Assembly (NCBI GenBank): GCA_036345935.2
Contig: JADWOT020001236.1
Span: 1-64,000, forward strand
Direction: 5' to 3'
Origin: Taenia hydatigena
Lineage: Eukaryota > Platyhelminthes > Cestoda > Cyclophyllidea > Taeniidae
Length of the DNA stretch: 64,000 nt
In this document: piece by piece, positions 25,079 to 37,101 of the stretch
How the letters are laid out: the number at the start of each line of letters is the position of its first letter
Numbering within the stretch: the first letter of the stretch is position 1
Notes under the pieces: generated by a model
Seen by the model: only the letters and a program-made list of their open reading frames with translations
Told to the model about the DNA's origin: nothing
Databases searched by the model: none
Program-made: the position numbers and the translations under genes

Positions 25079-25857
25079 CTGCAAGCGGTTAACAAGCCTG
25101 CAGATGCACGTAATGTCCTACATTATGCGGCCGTACCCGCTGGAAATTCGAACCCTTTCAAATGTGGGCAGACGCGGAGTAGCACGTGAGCTGCAAGCAA
25201 CGAGAATGTATGGAGAAGTAAGCAGAGAAGCGGAGAAATTTTTAAAAAGTGGATTTATTGTGAAGGCTAAAAGTGCAAAACATTTGTAATGCTGGACAGA
25301 GAAGCCTAGAAACATTATCATTAAAAGATGAATAGGGCGGATAGCGTGAGCGGAAATGCAGTGTAAAGGCACACGCCGATGATGATGTTGATGTTGAATT
25401 CGAGGAGAGTGTGGGAGCGGATTATGCCATGCTGACGTAACCGCAAGTTGTGATAGTTATATTTTGGTTTCCGGCTAGGCAAACATAACCCTAGAATGGT
25501 TCACTGAATCGTTCTCTGGCTTGGTGCTGCATGAAGTCATAAATGTCCCTGAATATTCCATGCTCGCTTCCACTTCAGCAGCCGCAGTCTCCAAATTAGC
25601 GGGCCTTCTTACCATATGAACCACTACTTATGCTTTCATGTTTTTCTTCAGCGGAAACACAGAGTTCTTAATGCTATGACACAATGATTTGAACGAAGTA
25701 TGGTTGCTAACTCCACCTTGACAACTGTGACCATTTTTGGCACCGAAATCCGGCCACAGATGACTAACGTGGCGGATACGTTAATCGTTTCGGGTGACAT
25801 AGGCCACATGCTATGGCAAAAGTGGTCCCGTACTCCTTTGGAACAATGCGATACTTA

Positions 25858-26160
25858 ATAATTTTTGGTGTGCTTTTTATAGACCTTCATATCCTTGTCA
25901 CGCTTCCCTAACCCCTAAGTTATATCGCGTGTCAGCCCCTATACTTTCCTGTTTGGCCGTTGCCCTCATAACATGTGGATTTGGAAGGTGTTGCTTCCCG
26001 TATTCTACATAATTTATTGTTCAGATTGCGTGATGAACAGATTCATGGGTTACACAATTCTCGTTGATTATCAATTGATATCCTTTTAGAAAGCTACGCA
26101 AATAAAATCCATTTTTGGACCATATTATAGGCCACGCTTACACTCGCGATCTTGTTAGGA
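25858..26160 (+). repeat. Dispersed repeat family R1, copy 3 (longest)
   Basis: Covers both the 5' part shared with 19358-19592 and the 3' part shared with 22872-22975, so the three copies define one element at least 300 bp long. Confidence 0.85.
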
Positions 26161-27450
26161 GCCGCTCTATAAAGAAATAGTAACACGCCCAAATTGCCAA
26201 TTAGGATTGTAAAATGAATATTCAGCATAAACGCTTGTTAGCAGCTAAAATATCGAACGCGTAACAAGCAGATATCAAGTATTTTGGGTCATAGGTATTG
26301 TTCCGATAATTCGTATGAAAGACTTGTCGCTAAGTCCTAGAAGTAAGGCTCTTACGTTTTAAAAGTTGCCTTGTTGTCAACACCAATGTACTGTTAATCG
26401 TACGCATTGTTAAGTGAATTCGTAAGACGATGGAACTTGTGGCACGGGAGGGTTTTGGCCTCGCAAACATTCCTCCTTTCTGTTCAACGTGAACAAACAG
26501 AATACTGGTGAACTATAAACGCACATTGAATCCATTTGGTGAAGTTCGGATAAATCACTCGACTTAGTGCAAATATACACTTAGAGGTTTTCAAAAAGCC
26601 TGACCAGACAATAAGCGAATGATGAGGTGGGCGAAAGAGAATTCCATGATAGGTCGTGTAAACCTTTTTAATCTAAGAGAAAAATGGTTGGTAAGGAAAA
26701 TGGCAAGCCCTAATCAGAGTCTTAGGAAAGATAAGGAACCTATCAAAAAATTTAAATAAAGAACGTTAGTTAAGCATGGGTTGATGAACTGCAGTTAAAA
26801 TGACACGATCGACGTAGTAAGAGAAAAAGAATTCAAACAAAGCAATGGGGCTGAAGGATTGATCATTCTAAAGACACGTAAGAATTTGAGCTCAAAAATT
26901 TACAGGTTTGACATTTACCACACATCTTTGCTACGTTGCGCTTCATTCCTAGTGGATAATAAATTGTAAGGGGAATTTCAGGAGGACTGATGCTAATGGC
27001 AATCGCCTTACTACCGAAGTGGATAAGGCTTTTGAACTAAAAGCGATTTGAGTAGTGTGGTAAGTCATCTTGCAGCAGAAGTACACTTGCGTCATTAGTC
27101 CATTTATCGGCGAATTCAGAATGCCTTTTTTGATGCAATCCTTCATGCCCCTTAGCGAGAGGATCGATGTCTTCTCCATTACTGGTGGGTGTACGATGGG
27201 GTGAAACGGAAAGGACTCTAATGTCAACCAAAGTAATTAAAGTGAAGTAAAGTAAATTGAGCATTTGCTAAGCAGTAGGTAATCTATACTTGGAGGCGTG
27301 ATTGAATCAAGGCCATTTCCGTGTTTCCAACTCCAAAGGGCCATCAAGCACAACAACTATTTGCGTTGCTTAGCAGGTGCTTTCTGTGCACAGGAGAAGC
27401 AAAAGTCGTTTCGCTATGCGCGGCATCAGTAGCTCATTATTCTTCCCTAC
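26161..27450. other. Non-coding stretch with one ambiguous open region
   Basis: On the minus strand 27217-27037 follows a good acceptor (GACATTAG) and is open in two frames, one acidic and one hydrophobic. I could not choose between them and no donor fits. Nothing else recognised. Confidence 0.35.
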
Positions 27451-27594
27451 CTGGGATACAAAAGAAATTGACGTGATAGCTTGAGCTCTATACAGCGCTT
27501 GACTGCAGACAATCATTTGTTTGTTGCAAATACTTTGCAGCTTATGCCGACTGTTATCCGACCTCAGCAGGACCAAAAGTTGCATCATGAAATT
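27451..27594 (-). CDS. Candidate internal exon, unknown protein
   Basis: Exactly 48 codons, phase 0 at both ends, between acceptor AGTTGTAG and donor GTAGGG. The product looks helical (NFMMQLLVLLRSDNSRHKLQ then SICNKQMIVCSQALYR). Unrecognised. Confidence 0.42.
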
Positions 27595-28427
27595 CTACAA
27601 CTTTTGTTGCCGCACATTTTTCAGGCTCCATAATGTGTTTCGGAATGCAAGCACACGCACTTAACCACATGTATACCTTCACACACGAATATGCATTGTG
27701 CACACATTCACCTGCCTGCACAAATAAGGCGCGAATACATACGAAGAGATGCAGAGTTATTCCGTGGTTTCTGAGCAAGCAGGGTTTGGAAGCCTTGTGT
27801 CCAATCCAAAATCTTTTTAGTCAGGTTCAATAAAGTGTATGAGTTGCGTGCGACTAAGAAATCTCTACTATGAGAGTGTGTGTGAGCTATGCGTTTCTCC
27901 AAAAGGAAAAATTTCCAATTATTTTAGCATGCATACCAGGCAGGCCAATAATTACGGATACAACAAGTCAGGATAGGTTAAATACGCGTAAGCACCCGAA
28001 ATCATTCACCTGTCATTTCTAGTCAAATCCGTTCTCTGCAGGCTTTGCTGCGCGATTGTAATTCCTAGACACCTGAGTAGTATCAAATGTCAAAATGCGC
28101 TTTTGATGCGCGAATGGATAAGAGCTTACTCGTTTGCCGTAGCAAACACGCAGCAGCTTGGAACTCTAAAAGACACCTAGCAGGACGGAGTGCAGCCTTT
28201 GCTGCTCATCTGACAGAGGTCTGGATATGTACTTCACGAACTTCCTGGATCGCATCACTGTTTGTGTAGCGTGGTGGTGTTCTGTGTCAGAAGTGTTGGC
28301 AAACAGGCCATGCGGAGAAGCAAAATATTGCTAAGCGCCATGCAATGGGGAGTAAAGAGGAGTGCTAGCAGCCGTAGCAATGGATCAATGAAGCTAGGAA
28401 GGCAGGAAGGTATTAAAATCAGGGCCG

Positions 28428-28500
28428 TAGTGGCGCAATGGATTACGCATCTTCTTTTACTCTTGATTGCGGGTCCGGGTCCAATCTGCGGCTCGTTACT
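28428..28500 (+). repeat. tRNA-Arg-like remnant
   Basis: GGCCGTAGTGGCGCAATGGA closely resembles the acceptor and D-arm of tRNA-Arg, and GATTGCGGGTCCGGGTCCAA resembles its T-arm. The anticodon arm is scrambled, so it is a pseudogene or SINE head. Confidence 0.5.
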
Positions 28501-28549
28501 CCGTTTTGTAGAACAAGAGCAATGCTTTTTGCCCTCTGAAATGCCCAAT

Positions 28550-29245
28550 GCACTAATAGTCCTTACTGATAAAGAGCTTATTATACTCAGCCAAGGAAAG
28601 TTAAATCAAAAGCAGCTCATCATTTGGAGAACAAGGAAGGAGGAAGTGAATTTCGGTAAACTCTGACACATGTTTATGTTGCTTAAGGAGTTGGCAGAAT
28701 ATCTGACTGTTGATCATATGCGCTTAGACCACTGCAAGCGCTGTAAATTCTGTTGCGTGGTCTCATGGACCACGACATGCTCTTCACCAGGATGGCTTTA
28801 CACAATTACGCAATATGCTCTGTGATGTTCAGAGCCGTCATTTTAATAACAAGCACACTTGCTTCGTAACCAAAATAGCAGGCTTTATTCCATTTAGGGA
28901 TGCGCGTTTCCATTTTTATTTATACCTAAGGAAATAAGTGACAATGCATTTATGCTCATGTCGGCGTGCATAGGTATGCGTGTTTACCAATGCATATTTT
29001 GTGTCAGGTTATTAACAAATAAAACGCTAAGTTAATGGGCACTCGTTTTGATCTAAGTGGCAAAATTAGGTCGATCCTACTGTTTTTGTCAGCCACCTCG
29101 TAATATCACTTTAGCATCTCATTCCACACATGTTTGTAACCTCTTAACTGACCTGTTTGCACATTGCTCGGTTTGCTCAGTGTATCGTAGAACACTCTTG
29201 CTGTTTCTATGTCATCAAAACAAAGTTAGATGAACTTTAGTGGGG
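28550..29245. repeat. Decayed member of a duplicated segment (partner at 55700-56415)
   Basis: Collinear with 55700-56415 in the same orientation. Matching islands include TGTTGCTTAAGGAGTTGGC / TGTTGCTCAAGTTTTGGC, GACATGCTCTTCACCA / GACATGCTCTTTACCA and CACACATGTTTG, and the exon candidates of the partner have degenerate counterparts here with stop codons (roughly 70% identity by eye). This is the pseudogenised copy. Confidence 0.7.
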
Positions 29246-31155
29246 TCCGCAGAGGATTTAAGCGCCATTTTACTAATAAGCTATCAGTTTTATTTAACCT
29301 AAAGAATGTCCGTGCGAATGAATTAGTTGCAGGACTTCCACTGAGACGCTGTTTAATTTTACGTTAACTACAAAATCGCAGATTCCGGTTTTAACAGCGC
29401 ATTTAAGGCGAGGTCTTTAAGTTACGAAGTTACTTCACACGGTTGTGTTTTGGATGCAACGAGGTGCAGGAATTGCAGCAAGCCCAGCGTTAATCCGGTG
29501 AATATAAGCCTGCGTAAACTTCGCAGTACTGGGTCGGCCTTAGCGCACTCAATATTCATTCTTTGCTTTCGTTCACACACGTTTTCGTATTTATTGGCTA
29601 TACAACATACTGTGGGTGCGTTGCATGTCTTATAATGTTAGGTCCTCTACAAAGAAGAGATCCCATGGCAATTAAATTAAAGCAGGACTGTGTATAATTT
29701 ACAATGGCAAAACAGGGCAGTGGTTGGGAGTGCCTCCGCTCACGTCAACTTACCTATCCACATAATTTTATTAACGGATCAGACATGGCCGGCAAAAAGG
29801 CCTTCGTAAGTTGCACAATACAAGCATATGTTAATAACTCATGGGTCGGCCCTGAATGTTGGCGAAAGAATGCATGCAATGACGCAGAGGTGACTGACCT
29901 CATACCGCTTCGTCTCCAAATACATAAAACCCAGGCTTATCACGGCTGTTGAGTCGGAAAAAGGGTAGAAGTAATTTTGTGCCACAATATTCAGAATGTT
30001 TTAGCCTAAACAGCTGTTCTCGGAGAGGTAGAGCGCGACAAACTACTTGAGATAATGCTTGACTCCACGCGCTCAAACGATATAACCTTTAAAAGTGAAG
30101 CACAGCAGTCTTAACCTTACATCACGGTACCGGTTCTATTTGGACATCAGGCAGAACAAGACAGAACACCATGTCACTCGCAACACGTGCTGCTGCTTGA
30201 TCTGCACGCATGTCAGCGGTGAAATCAATGACAATGGCAAGAGGCACGCTTCTGTTACAACGTCTTTTATGTTCATCTTAGTGCTTGGACTGTTTGCCCA
30301 TTTTGCAATATTTGTTTATTCTCAGTGAAATTCTTATAAATATTCACTGCATTCACCACTTCTGGTATTCTTCATAATGAAGGCATCTACTCCTAGGCCA
30401 CTATTTTGATTATCTAGGTAGAATCCCTGGCATATCTAAAAATGGGTGCAGAAAACCTGATTTAAGCAACCTGTGATGCAAGTATACTTAAGTGATTTCA
30501 GCAGCTGATGGTTAGCTAGACAATACATTGATAATCTATTCGAGAAAGTAGGATTTGTGATTGTTCTGCTTCAGATTTACCTAACATATTATTTGCTGTG
30601 TCTACGAGAAGTGAACGCAGATGAACTCCACATCACTGCCATCTTTTCATGATCTCTGTTTTTTACCCTTTTGGCACCACAATTTCATCCGTGGATCAAA
30701 AGAACCCATGGAACAAACATTGCGCTAATTTTTTTGTCTTTCACTGATCAAACACAATGTGAGTAATCTTGCGGGGATGCAATTTAGCACAGTTGGCGGT
30801 TTCTATGAACGGATGGCTAGGTGAAGGGAACGCGGTGTAGTCACATCACCGCACTACCCCTTTCCTCTTAGTAAACTACCATTATGGTGCGAATGCTTTA
30901 AACAACAGTGGCAGCTGTGGTAAGGCCGATTATCAGACTGAGGGCGAAAAATAAATCGTTCTCTTAAGAAATGTGCCACCCAAATGGTTGCTGTCTTTCT
31001 TCTTTTAATCTAAGAGTTTATAACACACTGCCGCACAATTCCGCCTCTTCACCACAAATAAGACCTCAGCGTGGATGAAACGCAAATGGTTAAATGCACG
31101 CAGAGTGAGCTAAATGGAGGTTGAGGACTTTGGTGAGAAAAAAGAAGGTACTTAC
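29246..31155. other. Non-coding stretch
   Basis: Short plus-strand open frames at 29704-29952 and 30095-30328 show no motif. No repeat or RNA gene recognised. Confidence 0.45.
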
Positions 31156-31284
31156 CAAACTGCCCAATGCTGCATTTGAGAATCGATGATGCTGACATAA
31201 GTAAAGGCGATTTCAGAAGAGGAGACGAAAAGAGGGAGGAGGTAGGGGCTGAGAAAGATAACTGATGCAATATTGTAGTGTCGG
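31156..31284 (-). CDS. Candidate exon, serine-rich, unknown protein
   Basis: Acceptor TGTTTTCTAG and strong donor GTAAGT; 42 complete codons with split codons at both ends. Serine/leucine-rich (SAPTSSLFSSPLLKSPLLMS). Its phase fits exactly to the exon ending at 31321 across a 36-nt intron. Confidence 0.5.
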
Positions 31285-31320
31285 CTAGAAAACAACAGGT
31301 AAAGACGCTTCCTACGTTAC

Positions 31321-31412
31321 CGATGGTCATGGTCGCCCTGATATCAGTGCTAGTGTTGGTTGTAGTGGAGGTGACGATGGTAAATTTATTAGATTCCGAC
31401 GTACGCTTGAAT
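31321..31412 (-). CDS. Candidate exon, Thr/Ser-rich, paired with 31284-31156
   Basis: Acceptor TCTTTGTAG, donor GTAACG; 30 complete codons (FKRTSESNKFTIVTSTTTNT...). Ends in phase 1 with G, and the next exon starts CC, which completes a codon. Together the pair reads through as about 73 residues. Likely a low-complexity linker of a larger protein. Confidence 0.48.
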
Positions 31413-33980
31413 CTACAAAGACACCCAGAAGAAAAGAGTGCTCAAACTGCAGCTGCTGTGACAAAGCAGATGAGTCGAAGTAAAACCTACCTACACATGA
31501 GTGGGTCATCCTCTGCATACTGACATTCTCGAAGGTGGCGCTATCTGCAAAGCAAGGAAGAATAGAGGCTCTAGGAACAACTGCACAGCAATTTGACATT
31601 TCTAAATGTATGAGGAAATTATTGATGGGTCAACTTGAATTACTGATAGGTTGGTTAGCAATGGATGACGAGCTTGAGAAAGGGGGATGGCGTGAGTTAC
31701 GAAAATGTGTGTGGTCACATTTGTGAGCGTGGGCGTGATGTTTATTTGTAGGTACAAATTGAAATTATTATCAAACGCCAGTTAGCCTGTGACGGGATGG
31801 TGGGTACGAGGAGGTAAATGCAACAGGGACTTCTCTCTTCGCCTCATTCGAGGGGCAATCCACTACGATTAAATTCACTCGTGGGTCACAAGGGAGGCAG
31901 GAATTGGGTAGAGTAGAATGGTGTGGAGAATGTGAGAAAAGCGCAACCGAGCACAGATAGCAGCCACGTAAGTAAAGGAAAAATAAGTTGCAGTCATTTT
32001 GCATTGGTGTCAAAGAATATGACCTTTTGTTTGTATTCTAGACTTTCTACATCTACTTAACGCATCGATGCTTTCAGACATTAATTCTATCTTAAAGACA
32101 TTTGATTTAAACTTTAAACTTTAAACTCATATTCCTCATAAAAACATTGATAATATCACATCTACATCCCATTATAATGCCTATTAAAAGCAGGACCCAC
32201 CTAAATTATGATTCCTATTCACTCTTCCACTCGTTAGATGCTCGCTTATGGCGGTCCGATTCGGATAATAAATTCCAGATAGGGTTCGATGTAGAATGCT
32301 ATGTTTGAAATGTTTTTTATTAAATCGACATAGGTTTTGTTTATGTCCTGCACAAACAGGCATGCAAGGATCTAGGATTTTCACCCTTAGCAGGATTTAT
32401 CAAGTACCATGGATGACGATTTTATGTTTTGAGGTCTTCAGTGGAATCTAGATCACCGAATTGCTAAGACCCTCTACATTGTTTTCTAAAAATGCAATAG
32501 GCTTAGAACATTTTCACACAACTAAACAATAAGTAGTTTGATGCAAGGTTTCTAGGGCGCATTATTGCTCTTCTACTTTGACTCATATTGTTTTCTAACT
32601 TCTCGTAACAACACACTAAGCAAATTTGTAGGATAATTTGTTGTGTCCAAGCTAAGAGACGGATCTTGCTGATTGGTTGTGGAACTAGCTGCAAATTAGT
32701 CTAGGTCTTCGGAAATTTGATTTCCCAGATGACGTGTTCACTTAATTTAGGGTGCCAATCGTGACGACCTAGACTGACTACTGGTCCGGACGGCTGCAGC
32801 ATAGATACGCTTTCGCGTTGGCAACGTCCTCTCTCACGGCAGCCAATCAACTGCCTTAAAAATAAACCAAGGTTAGAGACGGCGGTATCCTGAAATAATG
32901 CGATGCAAATGGTCTTAGTAACTCAGTCACATATCAGCAGATCCATTGTGGCTGACCTCGTAGCCACAGGCATGTCATGCCTCATGGCCTCACTAAAGTA
33001 GACGATTCTGGAACAAAAAATGCACGAGAAGAAATAAAGAATTGAGTTCAAATATCGGCGCAAAGTAGAAGAAACTCCGATCATATCGATCATATCACAA
33101 CGTGAAAGCGGTAAATTATTCGGGGTCAAACTGAGGCAATATTTGACGGGGTTCTCTATTCTCCAAATTGACTTCCAGAGAACTGATGAGATCAAAAATT
33201 CAAAGTCTTAATTATTTTACCAGTCTAAACCAGAAAATCGTTTATCTGATAGGCCTTCTTAGGACTTCTCCCCACCTTTGTCGATAAAGACTTTGCAACC
33301 CAGAAGCTAATGTGCAGTGAGTAGTCAGGTATCCCCAAGTAGTGCATAGAGGCTTGCTAGGAAACGGCAAACGAGGAGACTTCTAGGTGTGCTTTGGATC
33401 TTGAGGCACCAATTTCTCAATAATCCCTCTCCATTCTCAGTCTGTGTACACGTATGGTTATGCTGGTCATCCTGTCGGTTCTTATGAGGACTTTTAAGTG
33501 TGTGCTTTAGGGAGTGGTGATGAATTAGAATTGTGTCTATGAATGTAATGATTTCAGCCGCTTTTCATCTAGCATTCTACTTTTTCTAGAAGATAATTGG
33601 CCGGTAGGCAGAATGATAAACATTTCAACATGGGTAGGACCCTTAGCCATCCTCAACCTAAGTTAGCAATCGCTGATTAGCATAAAAAATCCCACAATAT
33701 GCAAAGACATGCAAATGGCAGAGAATTCACTTTTCTTTATTATAAACCGTTGTTTCAGTTGCATTATTTATTTAAATACCAAAGCCGCGTAAAATTTGTT
33801 ATTCATCACAGCTTTAAGTCCAGCAATCTCTCATTCAGGAAGAAGTTGTCAAAGTGTATTCTTGGGTAGACTTACAATTGCAGCGTTGTGAAAAGTTGTC
33901 CACCACAAACCCATCACCTTTCCACATAGAGCTCGTGCACAATACGCGCATCGTATATGACAACAGAGGCGCGGGAAGAA
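31413..33980. other. Non-coding stretch with weak candidates
   Basis: Minus-strand open frames at 33192-32929 and 32694-32503 follow plausible acceptors (CTCATCAG and TTTGCAG) and look partly protein-like, but donors are weak and the frame is ambiguous in the first. Not called. Confidence 0.35.
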
Positions 33981-34055
33981 AGTCCAGATAGAGACTCGGA
34001 CCCTCAGCTCTCGAATAAACTTTCCGGTGCTCTACCACTTGGGTCACCTCGAGGA
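33981..34055 (-). repeat. tRNA-derived SINE-like remnant
   Basis: On the minus strand: GTGACCCAAGTGGTAGAGCA resembles an acceptor plus D-arm (A-box), and GCTGAGGGTCCGAGTCTC resembles a T-arm (B-box). The anticodon arm is not clean. A long plus-strand open frame through it (33957-34223) is the antisense of this repeat and not a gene. Confidence 0.45.
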
Positions 34056-35679
34056 GCTACACGAGTCACAGCCTTCACACCCAACACCAATGCACTTCAC
34101 ACTCTCCTATTCAACCCAACTTCCCATTGGGGTTCTTTCACATGCCTCTCAGTTCACCAAGTTAGTCGTCATCCCCTTCAGCTACCTCCTTTAGCCAGCA
34201 CACTACTTTTCCCACCTTGCTGATGGGTCACTAACACCGCTTACCGTCGCTGCAGACTGAAGACGCATGTCTTATAAATAGGAATAATTGTGCATTAGCC
34301 TGGAAACGCCTTTACTTCTGCAGCCACGTGGTTAACCCCATCATGATCCTGTCGATTCCTTCCGCTTGGAATCGGTGTGGCGTGTGCTTGTATGGAGGAG
34401 TGTGCAGGCTAAGTAATGGTGCTGGAGAAAGTGGTGGAGCGTTACGGCAAAGGATGGATGTAAAACTAAGTAAAACGCACAGGAGAACTGGCGGTAAGGA
34501 CACAAAGCATCAAAACTCGTTTAGAGAAAATGCAGGAAAGAGTGAGATTCGATAGAATTAGTTGAAGGAATGTCGCTGTATATAAAATAAATAAATTACA
34601 CGTGATCGCGAATCTCCTACACACACAAGAAGAAATCTTGTTGCTGCAACTAGGGTAAAATAAGGGAAGGAATGGCGCCCTAGTTAGGTTTTCAATGTGC
34701 ATGTAACTGCACACGATTAGGTATATGCGACTGTGCTTAGCTTATGTTTAGGGGAGGAAGGCCTGTTAATGCCTCTTTGTTGTTCCCTCCCATCGTTTGT
34801 AATTTTTTGTAGTAAAGAATGCCCAAACCGCATGTCTCTGTCATTTGCTAATTTGTCGTTAGTACTTCCTCTCCCTCAAGGAGATTAAATATTCAAAATG
34901 CACTGTTTAAGAGCCTGCTCGAGAGTAGAGGGGGTTCGGAGTGGATTTTGCTGATGAGGTTCTCTTGTTCCAGCTTATTTTTTTGCCGTTTGCCTTAATT
35001 TTTTCTTAATGATTTAACATTTGCAGAGTTGTAGTAACATAAGACTGCGCTCATGTCTCTCCTTCTTATCGTTCCAGACTTCCTACTCCAGTCCGTTTTA
35101 AGATTGACGTTGCCTGATTCGATGCAAATTTGCAGCTATTTTGAATGGATTTTCGTCTTCACGGACAAAGCTTTGCTTTGAAACATAAAACAAACAATGA
35201 TTCGTTAGCATGGCAAAGAACAAGCTTTGCTTAGTTAAGATGCGATTACCGGATAGTTAAGCGCTAATTTAAGAAGACGCAGAAATATTGGATCCTACCC
35301 AGCTGAAAGCCAAGAAGAGACTACAGATGACCTTATAGCTTATCAAACACAAACAATTAACTAGTCATTTTCATGGACGCATTTTGACGTTTTCGTGACA
35401 GCCTCTTCATCTAAAGCAGGCAAGACAAATTAGCGGCGTGTGTAAGAAGCAAAAGCGATTAATTGGCCAACTGTTTGGATAGAAGGTTGTGTTTGTCACT
35501 GTGTGCATATATATACACAGGTGGATTAGTCAATTACTCTCCAGAAGACAAGAAGAAGTAGGAATTGCAACTGAAGTCGGAGGATGATAGCAAAAAGGGT
35601 AAATAAGAAATGCAAAGCCTTAGGTATTTAAGCTGTAGATAAAGAAATGAGCAATTTCAATAAATGAAATAAACTTAAT
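34056..35679. other. Non-coding stretch
   Basis: No recognised gene or repeat. Short open frames on both strands around 34.3-34.7 kb overlap each other and carry no motif. Confidence 0.45.
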
Positions 35680-36490
35680 GTCAATGGTCTGGGCTACCCC
35701 AAAACACTGAGATACATTGCATTCACAGACAAAGATTACTTCATCGGTGATGTCACAAGGAACCGGGCGAAACCGAACCCCACGGAAATGGTGCATGGTG
35801 TAAAGCGTCTGGTTGAACGTCGCCTTAGGGATGAGACAGTGCAAAGTGATATGAAGCACGGGCGTATCAAAGTAATAAATTCAAACGTGAAGTCAAGGAA
35901 TGAAGTGAAGTGCTATGGTAAGACAAAATAATTCAGCGCGTAGTAAACCTTATCCATGGCACTGCTGGAGATAGAGAAGATCATAGAGGCTTACCTAGGC
36001 GAAGTGATGAAAGCTGTGATCTGAATTCTGGCGTGTTTTAACAGCGATCAACTTCAGGCAATGATTAACGCGGACAAAGTTGCGGGTCTTAGTGTGCTTT
36101 CTATCATTAGTGAACCCACGTCAGCCGCTCCTTCCTATGGTTTATACAAGAGGACCGGCACGCAATGAAGTGTGCTCACTTTTGATTTGGATGGTGGTAT
36201 CTTCGATGTGGCCATGTGAGGAAAGAAAATTTGGGGTAAGAGCAGTGGTGGTGACTTTGATTCTTGGCTGATGGACTAGTGTTTGGAGGCATTCAAGCAA
36301 AATATGAGGAAATAGATTTAGCTGCCAACACAAAAGCCAGCTGTCGTCGAAGAAAAGCGCGTGCGAATTTATAGAAAAAGTTGGGTTTGCTTAGGCGCAC
36401 ATGCATCAGTGCTGAGAACATAGATTTCTCTGTGTCAGTGTCACGGTCCCGTTTCGAACAATTGTGCTCTATTCCTTTAACTAAAATTTC
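35680..36490 (+). pseudogene. HSP70 (cytosolic type) processed-like pseudogene, ATPase domain
   Basis: HSP70 is an ATP-dependent chaperone. From 35680 a single frame follows the HSP70 nucleotide-binding domain for over 500 nt: [77 protein letters not shown]. These correspond to YVAFTD, DAKRLIGR, MKEIAEAYLG, INEPTAAAIAYGLD and the DLGGGTFDV phosphate loop. At least six in-frame stops interrupt it. The frame shifts near 36320, where TKASCRRRKARA resembles NKRAVRRLRTACERAKR, and again before 36413 (NIDFSVSVSRSRFEQL). No introns are seen. The substrate-binding domain is missing or decayed beyond recognition after about 36.5 kb. Confidence 0.88.
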
Positions 36491-37101
36491 GACTTTGAGA
36501 TTATGAGCACTGAGGTAGCTTGCCAGTAATCTTATGAATTAGAAACCCTGTAAAAAGCGCACTCTTACAGCATGCGGATACTCGTTTTCTCTACCACAGC
36601 CCTTTTCATGAATGCTTTGTTGCTAATATTTTACCATTATTGCTGGGCAACACAAATATAATGCACTTTTGGGCGTATTTTTGCCTTACTCTTTGGAAAA
36701 TACTATTCAAACGATGGAATCTACATAATCTATGGTTATTTTGACAACACGAAGTCTCTGATCACTGCTTCCATTAATTCTATGCTGCAGAACTAAATTT
36801 TACATCAACGAATTTAAAGCGCTTGCCAACCACATTAAGCATTCTTGCAGCATTTCAAACATAAGTTGTAAATGCTTAATGTCTAGCACCTAAGGGCTTT
36901 GCAACATCACAGTTGGGGTATCACTTGAATTTTGCGAAAATACAAGGAGAGGCACGTAAAACCATTAGCAGCACATTCTTGACGCTCCTCGAACAATTTC
37001 GCAAAAACTAAAAAAAATAGGCAGCGAAGCGTGATTATGTTTGCGATCGCAATGTTAGGCATAAATTAGTAAAAACGTTTAAGCCAATAAGGCGTCAAGA
37101 G
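36491..37101. other. Non-coding stretch after the HSP70 pseudogene
   Basis: Would contain the HSP70 C-terminal half if the copy were full length; no such motif is visible on either strand. Confidence 0.5.

Noticed and set aside
24839..25165. Minus-strand GGGTTCGAATTTCC near 25.15 kb as a tRNA B-box
   Set aside because: No A-box or cloverleaf upstream.
28262..28666. 134-codon plus-strand frame
   Set aside because: Contains a tRNA-Arg-like remnant and runs into the decayed duplicated segment; no motif.
35620..35859. 79-codon minus-strand frame
   Set aside because: Antisense to the HSP70 pseudogene.
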